Shown here in pieces: positions 1 to 7,861 of a stretch of DNA of 64,000 nt (the first letter of the stretch is position 1; each line of letters opens with the position of its first letter). The DNA is from Sphingobacteriia bacterium. GTDB lineage: Bacteria > Bacteroidota > Bacteroidia > Chitinophagales > Chitinophagaceae. The stretch lies in contig JAECQP010000002.1 in NCBI GenBank assembly GCA_015999745.1, positions 1 through 64,000 of the forward strand, written 5' to 3'. The translations under genes were made by a program, and so were the position numbers. A model generated the notes under the pieces. The model was not told the DNA's origin. It did not search any database and saw only the letters and a list, made by a program, of their open reading frames with translations.

Positions 1-2
1 CT

Positions 3-296
3 ATTTTAGGCCTCGAGACTTCGGTTGATCAGGCAGGACTAAAAGTTTTCAACTCGGGAGTTACAGGAGTAGATTTTAATATGTCGACACATTTTCCAAC
101 TAAAACTGCAGTTACAAGTTTTTTGACAGATAATTTACAGGATGTTATTGAAAGGCTCTCTGAAAATGGAATTATTTTTAGTGGACCCCAAAAATCACAT
201 TTGGGTATGGTATCAATTGAGTTTAATGACCCTGATGGCTATTTAATTCGAGTTAACCAACCGACAGAAGAATCACCGACTTGGTTGAAAGTATAG
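3..296 (+). CDS. VOC/glyoxalase family protein, C-terminal part (5' end outside window)
   Basis: Open frame continues upstream of the listed ATG to the window edge (ILGLETSVDQAGLKVFNSG...); C-terminal GMVSIEFNDPDGYLIRVNQP is typical of glyoxalase/VOC domains. Confidence 0.75.
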   Translation: MLGLETSVDQAGLKVFNSGVTGVDFNMSTHFPTKTAVTSFLTDNLQDVIERLSENGIIFSGPQKSHLGMVSIEFNDPDGYLIRVNQPTEESPTWLKV

Positions 297-518
297 CAGA
301 ATATGTATCATACCTCAAAAAATCTAAGAGATAATATATGCAGCACACAACATGAATTTGAAGGGGTTATTAGAATTACGTGGAGAAATAATGCCTGCCA
401 CTGATAAGGTATTGCCAAGTGTCCAACATCGCCAATACTTCGATGTTTGTGGCAACGCCAAAAGAGCATCCGGTTTCAAAACCTACTATTGGACTTTTAA
501 ATTTAATTAAGACAAATT

Positions 519-1436
519 ATGATGTACAATAAAGCATTTTTACTCATGACATTTTTGCTTTTAATGGAAACAACTACTAGCGGACAATTCAACAACAACT
601 TTAAGGACAAAATTAAAAGTATAAATAGTCTAATAGCCAAAGCATATTTAGACAAAAATGTTGAAACTATAATCTCTTATTATAACATTGGTGCAACTTG
701 TATGCCTGAATATCATAAAGCACTTTACAACAAAAGCGACATTTCAAAGTATTTCCAGCAATGGTTTGTAGCAACAAAATCCAATATTTATAGCAGAACT
801 ATTTACGATGTAGAAAATATAAAAGGCTATTTAATCGAAGTCGGAACTTTTCAAAATGATTTTGTGAAGGCGGATAATGATTCATTTGTTTATAAAGGAA
901 AGTATATCCGGTTTTGGAAGATCGAAAAAAATAAAACACTGACGATTCTGTCAGACATTTGGGGTGCAGTTGATTATTTAGACCGTTCCAGATTTCCTCT
1001 CATTGAGAATACTGAAACTGATGTTATGCCGAATTATAGTGTAACCCGGAAGGTTAAAAAGGAAGTTGAAAAGAGAAACCAAACTATTGCGGAATTGGTA
1101 ATAAAAAGGCAAGGTGAACAGCACTCAACTTTTTTTTCACAGGACGCTATTTATATGCCCTACTATAAGCCAATGTTAATCGGCATTGATAGTGTTAAAT
1201 CTTATTTTGTTGAACACGAAAAAGTTGGAGATGTAAATATTGACTCATTGCAAATCAAAGCCAGCAAAATAATTGATTTAGGAAATATCGTTTTTGAACA
1301 AGGCTACTATGGCGTAAAATGGCGGACAATGGATAGTAAAAATGAAGGAGTTGTAAAAGGAAAGAGTATCAATATTTGGAAAAGGAATGAGAAAGGAGTT
1401 CTTATGCTTTATCGCCAAATGGTTAATCACGACTAA
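519..1436 (+). CDS. Secreted protein with two NTF2-like (DUF4440/SnoaL-type) domains
   Basis: Signal peptide; two similar halves, each with NTF2-like pattern (AYLDKNVETIISYYNIGATCMPEYHKAL.../ELVIKRQGEQHSTFFSQDAIYMPYYKPMLIG...). Confidence 0.65.
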   Translation: MMYNKAFLLMTFLLLMETTTSGQFNNNFKDKIKSINSLIAKAYLDKNVETIISYYNIGATCMPEYHKALYNKSDISKYFQQWFVATKSNIYSRTIYDVENIKGYLIEVGTFQNDFVKADNDSFVYKGKYIRFWKIEKNKTLTILSDIWGAVDYLDRSRFPLIENTETDVMPNYSVTRKVKKEVEKRNQTIAELVIKRQGEQHSTFFSQDAIYMPYYKPMLIGIDSVKSYFVEHEKVGDVNIDSLQIKASKIIDLGNIVFEQGYYGVKWRTMDSKNEGVVKGKSINIWKRNEKGVLMLYRQMVNHD

Positions 1437-1501
1437 ACGAAGGGCAGCCACCGAAATTGGCTAAATGTCGGAATTGGTATATTTTTACTATATCAAACAC
1501 C

Positions 1502-2416
1502 ATGACTAAAATTTTTCGCTTTATTTTTTTATTCTTGCTGCTTGCCGCAGTTCAGGCAAAAGCGCAAACAATGGATTCTTTGCGTTCCAGAATAGAACAG
1601 CTTTTATTGACAAAAAAGGCGGTTGTCGGGGTGTCTATTAGTGGAATTGACGCTAAGGATACTATGTCGGTCAACGGATTGAAACAGTTTCCATTGCAGA
1701 GCGTCTTTAAATTTCACATAGGATTGGCGATGCTTGCTGAAATTGATAAAGGAAGGTTTTCACTTGGTCAGAAAATTGAGATCCGGAAGAAGGATCTTCT
1801 CCCGGATCTTTATAGCCCAATACGAGACCAATATCCGGGAGGTGCTACACTAACGCTTGCCGATATCCTGGAATATACCATCGCTCAGAGCGATAATGTA
1901 GGATGTGAGCTGCTATTAAGGTTGTTGGGTGGCCCACAAAAAGTAGAGCAATATTTCCGGAGCAAGGGCTTTAAAGATATCTCCATAAAAATCAACGAGG
2001 AAGTAATGCAGGGTAATTGGGATTTACAATTCCAAAATTGGATTACCCCCATTACTGCTAACCGGATTTTGCAGGCGTTTTACTACAATAAGAATAAGTT
2101 GCTTTTTCAAAGCAGCTACGATTTTGTCTGGAAAACAATGCGTGGAACTTTAACCGGGCAAGACCGCCTGAAAGGAATGTTGCCGGAGGGAACAGTTGTT
2201 GCGCATAAAACCGGTTCGTCCGGAACGCATAAAACCACCGGGATCACTGCTGCGGTCAATGATATTGGTGTTGTGTTTTTACCCAATGGGCAACACTTCT
2301 TTATCAGCGTACTGGTGACCGACTCAAAGGAAAATGCATCAGACAATGAACTGATCATTGCTGAGATCGCCAGGGCAGCGTGGGATTATTTTACCAGAAA
2401 GCCTACATTTGAATGA
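1502..2416 (+). CDS. Class A beta-lactamase, subclass A2-like
   Basis: SVFK (SxxK), SDN and KTG motifs; omega-loop-like NEEVMQGNWDLQFQNWITP resembles PER/VEB-type enzymes; start moved to ATG at 1502 giving a signal peptide. Confidence 0.9.
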   Translation: MTKIFRFIFLFLLLAAVQAKAQTMDSLRSRIEQLLLTKKAVVGVSISGIDAKDTMSVNGLKQFPLQSVFKFHIGLAMLAEIDKGRFSLGQKIEIRKKDLLPDLYSPIRDQYPGGATLTLADILEYTIAQSDNVGCELLLRLLGGPQKVEQYFRSKGFKDISIKINEEVMQGNWDLQFQNWITPITANRILQAFYYNKNKLLFQSSYDFVWKTMRGTLTGQDRLKGMLPEGTVVAHKTGSSGTHKTTGITAAVNDIGVVFLPNGQHFFISVLVTDSKENASDNELIIAEIARAAWDYFTRKPTFE

Positions 2417-2449
2417 AGAAAAACTGGTTAAGAAAATAATATTAAGTAT

Positions 2450-3214
2450 ATGTCTATCAACAAAGAATCTGAATTGATCGGAATGCAAAAAGCTAGTGAG
2501 GCGGTTGCCTTTACATTAAAGGAAATGAGGAACCATGCCCGGCCTGGTATGACAACAAAAGAGCTGGACAACTTTGGCGCAGCATTGCTTTCTGAGTTTG
2601 GCGCAAAATCTGCCCCTTTTTTAACCTATCGCTTTCCGGGTTGGACCTGCATTAGTGTGAACAATGAGTTTTGCCACGGCATTCCTTCCAGCAACAAAGT
2701 ATTGAAAGAAGGCGATTTGATCAACATTGATGTATCTGCCGAGTTGAATGGTTTTTGGTCCGACAATGGAGGATCGTTTGTACTTGGCAATGACCTGTAC
2801 CGTCACCAGAAACTCATCGACGCTTCAAAGCTGGTTTTACATAAAGCCATCTCCAATATTCAACACGGGGCTCGCATTGCCGACATCGGATATTTGATGG
2901 AAACAGAAGCCAAAAAGTATGGCTACAAAGTCATTAAAAATCTTACAGGACATGGCATTGGAAGAAGTCTTCACGAGCCTCCGAGCGAGATTGCCAATTA
3001 CAGGGATCGCTATAATAAGGAACAATTTAAAAAGAATTCAGTGGTTGCCATCGAAACCTTTATTTCAACAGACTCCAGTCTTGCAGTTACCCTGAAGGAT
3101 GGCTGGACCATGGTAGGGAATAAGGGTGGTTTCATGGCCCAGCACGAGCATACCATTGTGGTTACAGACGCCAGCCCGATTGTATTAACAGAAATGAACG
3201 AAATTTGGAATTAA
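2450..3214 (+). CDS. map: Type I methionyl aminopeptidase
   Basis: Typical MAP fold motifs (VNNEFCHGIP, LINIDVSAEL, GHGIGRSLHEPP, VVAIETF). Confidence 0.93.
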   Translation: MSINKESELIGMQKASEAVAFTLKEMRNHARPGMTTKELDNFGAALLSEFGAKSAPFLTYRFPGWTCISVNNEFCHGIPSSNKVLKEGDLINIDVSAELNGFWSDNGGSFVLGNDLYRHQKLIDASKLVLHKAISNIQHGARIADIGYLMETEAKKYGYKVIKNLTGHGIGRSLHEPPSEIANYRDRYNKEQFKKNSVVAIETFISTDSSLAVTLKDGWTMVGNKGGFMAQHEHTIVVTDASPIVLTEMNEIWN

Positions 3215-3274
3215 CCATACATTTTTTCTTACTGACGTTAAGCTCTATTGTACTTACTATTTAACTTAATAACC

Positions 3275-4435
3275 CTAACCCAACGCCTGCAATATATCCG
3301 CCAGGATATCGTCCCGGTGTTCCAGCCCTGCGCTGATGCGGATCAGGCCAGGGGAGATGTTCACCGCCTGTCTTTCCGCTTCACTGAGTTTGGCATGCGT
3401 GGTACTGGCCGGATGTGAGGCAATGCTCCTGGTATCGCCCAGGTTGGCGGTGAGCGAAAGCATTTTCAGCTTGTTTAAAAAATTTCTTCCCGCTTCCAGT
3501 CCGCCCTTCAGCTCAAAACATACAATACCGCCGCCGTTCTGCATCTGCCGGATGGCTATGGAATGGTGCGGGTGAGAAGGCAGGAAAGGATAACGCAGGT
3601 TGGCAATGGCCGGATGCTGTTCCAGTTGTTGTGCCAGGAACAAAGCATTGGCTGCATGTCTTTCCATTCGTACATCCAGCGTCTCCAGGCTTTTACTGAG
3701 CACCCATGCATTAAACGGAGACAAAGCCGGTCCTGTACTTCTGCAGAACCCGTATATCTCTTTCACCAGGTCTTTGCGGCCTACCACCACTCCTCCCAGT
3801 ACACGTCCTTGCCCGTCAATCCATTTGGTGGCGGAGTGCACCACCAGGTCAGCACCGTATGCAATTGGGCATTGGTTCACCGGTGTGGCAAAACAGTTGT
3901 CTACGTTCAGGATGATCTTGTGTTTTTTGGCCAGCCTGCCAATCATTTCCAGGTCCAGTATTTCCAGGCCGGGATTGGTAGGGGTTTCCAGGTAAATCAT
4001 TTTGGTATTGGGGGTGATGGCTGCTTCCCATTCTGCTTCTGTTGCGCTGGCGCCAACATATCCGTATTCAATACCGTATTTGGGAAGGTATTTGGAGATG
4101 ATGGTATGGGTACTGCCGAAAATGGAATTGCAGGAAAGCAACCGGTCGCCCTGTTTCAGCAATGCCATGAATGAACCAAACACCGCACTCATGCCCGATG
4201 CAGTGGCATAGCCCGCTTCCGCCCCTTCCAGCGCCACCATCTTGTCTGTAAATTCCTGCACACCGGGATTGCTGAACCTGCTGTAGATATTATCATCGGT
4301 TTCATCTGCAAAAGCCGCCCGCATATCTTCCGCATTGTCGAAGCAAAAACTGCTGGTTAAAAATAGGGGAGTGGAATGCTCCATTTCATTGGTTCTGGGG
4401 GTCTGAATGCGGATCGCCTGTGTTTCTTTCTTCAT
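3275..4435 (-). CDS. metZ: O-succinylhomoserine sulfhydrylase / trans-sulfuration PLP enzyme
   Basis: Cys/Met metabolism PLP enzyme signature (YSRFSNPGVQEF, VVHSATKWIDGQGRVLGG). Confidence 0.88.
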   Translation of the reverse strand: MKKETQAIRIQTPRTNEMEHSTPLFLTSSFCFDNAEDMRAAFADETDDNIYSRFSNPGVQEFTDKMVALEGAEAGYATASGMSAVFGSFMALLKQGDRLLSCNSIFGSTHTIISKYLPKYGIEYGYVGASATEAEWEAAITPNTKMIYLETPTNPGLEILDLEMIGRLAKKHKIILNVDNCFATPVNQCPIAYGADLVVHSATKWIDGQGRVLGGVVVGRKDLVKEIYGFCRSTGPALSPFNAWVLSKSLETLDVRMERHAANALFLAQQLEQHPAIANLRYPFLPSHPHHSIAIRQMQNGGGIVCFELKGGLEAGRNFLNKLKMLSLTANLGDTRSIASHPASTTHAKLSEAERQAVNISPGLIRISAGLEHRDDILADILQALG

Positions 4436-4453
4436 GATCTTTTTTTAAAAATA

Positions 4454-4873
4454 TTATTCTATGGTTACTGTCCAGTTGATGGTACAACCGCCGGCTCTGA
4501 GGGTGGCGGCTACAGAACAGTATTTGTTTAAAGACAGCGCTACGGCTTTTTCCGCTTTTTCTGCATCTATTTGTCCGGATAAGTAAAAATGAATTTGCAC
4601 ATCTTTCCATAATGCGGGTTCCTTGTCTTTCTCTCTTTCTCCTTCTATTACCATCCTGAACCCGGTGAGCTCCTGTTTCTGCTTCTTCAGGATCAAAACA
4701 ATATCCACCCCTCCGCAACCTCCCAGCCCCATTAACAGGGTCTGCATGGGCCTTATCCCTGTGTTATGACCGCCAATGGCCGCTGCGGCATCCATCCGGA
4801 TGGTATGTCCGTTGCTGTCCATGGCTTCAAAAGCATAGGCATCGTCCACTCTTTTTACCTCAATGCTGTCCAT
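4454..4873 (-). CDS. OsmC family protein
   Basis: MDSIEVKRVDDAYAFEAMDSNGHTIRMD...PMQTLLMGLGGCGGVDIVLILKKQKQ; OsmC/Ohr fold; internal Met chosen as start because longer ORF overlaps metX. Confidence 0.85.
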   Translation of the reverse strand: MDSIEVKRVDDAYAFEAMDSNGHTIRMDAAAAIGGHNTGIRPMQTLLMGLGGCGGVDIVLILKKQKQELTGFRMVIEGEREKDKEPALWKDVQIHFYLSGQIDAEKAEKAVALSLNKYCSVAATLRAGGCTINWTVTIE

Positions 4874-4942
4874 TTTACAATATTTCAACAAATGTACGCA
4901 GCACATGCCTTTATTTTGCAGTTGAAACACGGAAATAACAGC

Positions 4943-5950
4943 ATGCCAACATTTTGCTATAATCGCCCCCTTTTGCTGGAGAACGGTAAGGAATTGCCCG
5001 GTCTGGAAATTGCTTACCAAACTTACGGTACCCTGAATGAAGCGAAGAACAATGTAATATGGATCTGTCATGCCTTAACAGCAAACGCTGAAGTGACCGA
5101 CTGGTGGAAGGGCCTGGTGGGCGAACATTGTTTAATTGACCCCAATAAATATTTTATCGTTTGCGCCAATATCATCGGCTCCTGTTACGGTTCTACCGGC
5201 CCCGCCAATGTGAACCCGATTACCGGTAAAGTGTATTATTCCGATTTTCCGCAGGTAACCATCCGCGATATGGTGGCCGCGCATATTTTATTGAGAAAGC
5301 AGCTCGGGATTGATGCTATTTATCTGCTGATGGGAGGCAGCATGGGCGGTTACCAGGTGCTGGAATGGGCCGTGATGGAACCTGCTGTGATTCAGAAAAT
5401 GTTCCTGATAGCCACTTCTCCTTCGGAAAGCGCCTGGGGCGTAGCTGTGCATACTGCGCAGCGCCTGGCCATTGAAGCCGACCAGAGTTGGAAAGATCAT
5501 ACCTCAACGGCAGGCGCCAGGGGACTGAAAGCTGCCAGGGCCATTGGCATGCTTACCTATCGCAACTATACCACGTTCCAGGAAAAACAAACCGATCCCG
5601 ATCCGGAAAAGATCGACAATTTCAAAGCTTCTTCTTACCTGAACTACCAGGGAGATAAACTGGTGAAGCGGTTCAACGCCTACAGTTACTGGCTGCTCAC
5701 CAAGGCTATGGACAGCCATCACCTGGGCCGCGGCCGTGGCGGGAACCTGATAGAAGTATTAAAAACCATTCAGCAGCCTGCTTTCATCATTGGCATCAAC
5801 AGTGATATTCTTTGCCCGCTCGATGAACAACAGTTCATGGCCGATCATATGCCCAATGCGGAACTCTATGCCATCGATTCTACTTACGGGCACGATGGAT
5901 TTATTATTGAAACACAACAGATCACAGCACTGCTGAAAGACTGGATCTGA
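4943..5950 (+). CDS. metX: Homoserine O-acetyltransferase (alpha/beta hydrolase MetX family)
   Basis: GSMGGYQVLEWA nucleophile elbow, NNVIWICHALTANAEV, catalytic D and H near C-terminus. Confidence 0.9.
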   Translation: MPTFCYNRPLLLENGKELPGLEIAYQTYGTLNEAKNNVIWICHALTANAEVTDWWKGLVGEHCLIDPNKYFIVCANIIGSCYGSTGPANVNPITGKVYYSDFPQVTIRDMVAAHILLRKQLGIDAIYLLMGGSMGGYQVLEWAVMEPAVIQKMFLIATSPSESAWGVAVHTAQRLAIEADQSWKDHTSTAGARGLKAARAIGMLTYRNYTTFQEKQTDPDPEKIDNFKASSYLNYQGDKLVKRFNAYSYWLLTKAMDSHHLGRGRGGNLIEVLKTIQQPAFIIGINSDILCPLDEQQFMADHMPNAELYAIDSTYGHDGFIIETQQITALLKDWI

Positions 5951-6000
5951 TGACGATCCAATTGCTGTACACTTGCTATCTTTAATGAAAATTGACCGAT

Positions 6001-6177
6001 ATGGGTATCTGGAAACAAATAGGAGAGTATCTCTATCTCAAAAAAAAGGATCCAAACGAAAAGCCAACTCAATGGATGAAGTACATGCATGGAATGAACC
6101 GGGTTTCCCTGTTCATGTTCCTGGCAGCCCTGCTGTACATCATCTTCAAGCAGGTGATCCTTCCCTTGTTTAAGTAA
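6001..6177 (+). CDS. Small single-TM protein, DUF6728-like
   Basis: MGIWKQIGEYLYLKKKDPNEKPTQWMKYMHGMNRVSLFMFLAALLYIIFKQ; resembles small conserved Bacteroidota membrane proteins. Confidence 0.6.
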   Translation: MGIWKQIGEYLYLKKKDPNEKPTQWMKYMHGMNRVSLFMFLAALLYIIFKQVILPLFK

Positions 6178-6187
6178 GGCCGGCCTG

Positions 6188-7339
6188 TTAACTTTCCGCA
6201 ATGAATGAGCGCCTGAGGTAAGTCAGTATTTTTTCAGCTGCCTGCTCTGAAGCATTTCCACCGGCAGTCAATACTTCCTTCAACTGCCTGTAATCCTTTT
6301 GCAGCACAGCTTTGGCCTCTTCATTCAACAGTAGCTCATTCAATGCGGCTACCAGGTTGCTGGTGTTCAGTTCATCCTGTATCAGTTCCTTTACTACCAG
6401 CTTGTCCATGATCAGGTTCACCAGCGATATATATTTGATCTTAATCAGCCTTTTGGCAATCTGGTAACTAATGGCGCTTCCCTTGTAACAAACTACTTCC
6501 GGTACACCAAACAAGGCAGTTTCCAGGGTGGCTGTGCCACTGGTTACCAGTGCGGCTCTTGCTTTCAGCAGCAATGCATAGGTGCTGTTTTTTACAACGG
6601 ATACATTGGGATGGCCTTCCAGGAAGGGCGCGTAAAATGCATCTTCCTGCCCCGGCGCTTTGGCCACTACAAAACGATAATCCCGGAACTGATCGGCCAC
6701 GGTTAACATAATGGGCAGCTTCTTGGCAATCTCCTGCTTGCGGCTGCCTGGCAGCAGTGCAATGATATTGGCGCTGTTCAGATCTATATTGCCCGAAGGA
6801 TCGCTCAGCGGCTCCTGGGGCTGTTGGCTGAACCGGTCAATCACTTCAATCAGGGGATGCCCCACATAGTCCACTTCCCAGTTCCAGGTATTTTTATAAT
6901 AATCTTTTTCAAAAGGCAGAATGCAGAGCATGAGGTCGATGCAGGTCTTCATCTTCTTTACCCTGTTGGCTTTCCAGGCCCATACCTGCGGAGAAATATA
7001 ATAGATCACGGAGATGCCTTGTTGTTTGGCCCATTCGGCAATCCGGAGGTTAAAGCCCGGATAGTCGATCAGGATCAGGGCATCGGGACGGAACTGAAGG
7101 ATATCTTCCTTGCACCATTTCAGGTTCCCCAGGATGGTGGGCAGGTTTTTCACCACTTCTGCAAACCCCATGAATGCCAGGTTGCGGTAATGTTTTACCA
7201 GCTCTCCGCCGGCCTGCTGCATCAGGTCGCCTCCCCAGCAGCGGATCCTGGCTGCTGTATCCTTTAGCTGCAACTGTTTAATCAGGTTGCTGCCGTGAAG
7301 ATCTCCGCTGGCTTCTCCTGCTATGATGTAATACTTCAT
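6188..7339 (-). CDS. lpxB: Lipid-A-disaccharide synthase
   Basis: MKYYIIAGEASGDLHGSNLI; LIDYPGFNLRIAEWAKQ; LLPGSRKQEI. Confidence 0.95.
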   Translation of the reverse strand: MKYYIIAGEASGDLHGSNLIKQLQLKDTAARIRCWGGDLMQQAGGELVKHYRNLAFMGFAEVVKNLPTILGNLKWCKEDILQFRPDALILIDYPGFNLRIAEWAKQQGISVIYYISPQVWAWKANRVKKMKTCIDLMLCILPFEKDYYKNTWNWEVDYVGHPLIEVIDRFSQQPQEPLSDPSGNIDLNSANIIALLPGSRKQEIAKKLPIMLTVADQFRDYRFVVAKAPGQEDAFYAPFLEGHPNVSVVKNSTYALLLKARAALVTSGTATLETALFGVPEVVCYKGSAISYQIAKRLIKIKYISLVNLIMDKLVVKELIQDELNTSNLVAALNELLLNEEAKAVLQKDYRQLKEVLTAGGNASEQAAEKILTYLRRSFIAES

Positions 7340-7410
7340 ATACCTGCAAATTACGAATGTTCGGGGATTGAACAGGGGGTTGATCAGGAGGCCGGATCCT
7401 GAAAATTTCC

Positions 7411-7450
7411 TTAAAACTAAAAAAATAGTTTTAAAACTAAAAAATTAGTT
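7411..7450. promoter_or_regulatory. Twin dyad operators of BlaI/MecI type upstream of blaI-blaR1
   Basis: TTAAAACTA-AAAAAA-TAGTTTTAA (7411-7434) and AACTAA-AAAA-TTAGTT (7435-7450), centres 20 bp apart, just upstream of near-consensus -7 TAGATTTA (7452-7459). Confidence 0.7.
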
Positions 7451-7494
7451 ATAGATTTATCCTGCAATTGCAAATACCCAATTAACCCGATAGT

Positions 7495-7857
7495 ATGAAA
7501 CAATTAACCAAGGCGGAAGAACAGATCATGCAGAGTATCTGGAACCTGGAGCATGCCTTCCTGAAAGACATCATTGAAGCGCAGCCCGAACCCAGGCCCC
7601 ACAACAACACCATTGCCACTATTGTGAAAATATTGGTGGACAAGGGTTTTGTAGGGGTGAAACAAATCGGAAGAGTGCATCAGTATTATCCGGTTGTTTC
7701 CAAGGAAAAATATTCTTCCAATACCATCCGCAACCTGGTGGAGGGCTATTTTGAAGGGTCCTTTGCCGATGCGGTTTCCTTTATGGTAAAACAGAAAGAC
7801 ATCAGCGTTAAGGAACTGGAAATGCTGTTGCAGGAAATTAAAAAAGCTAAAAAATAA
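7495..7857 (+). CDS. BlaI/MecI/CopY family transcriptional repressor
   Basis: LTKAEEQIMQSIWNLEHAFLKDIIE...HNNTIATIVKILVDKGFV winged helix. Confidence 0.93.
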   Translation: MKQLTKAEEQIMQSIWNLEHAFLKDIIEAQPEPRPHNNTIATIVKILVDKGFVGVKQIGRVHQYYPVVSKEKYSSNTIRNLVEGYFEGSFADAVSFMVKQKDISVKELEMLLQEIKKAKK

Positions 7858-7861
7858 ATCT

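Noticed and set aside
352-510. Short ORF MNLKGLLELRGEIMPATDKVLPSVQHRQYFDV...
   Set aside because: Could be a gene remnant but no family could be assigned with confidence
1437-1501. Possible BlaI operator upstream of the beta-lactamase (GGTATATTTTTACTATATC)
   Set aside because: Imperfect dyad and does not match the ACTAA-N-TTAGT motif upstream of blaI
3563-4174. Plus-strand ORFs opposite metZ
   Set aside because: Antisense to a clear PLP enzyme, low-quality protein sequence
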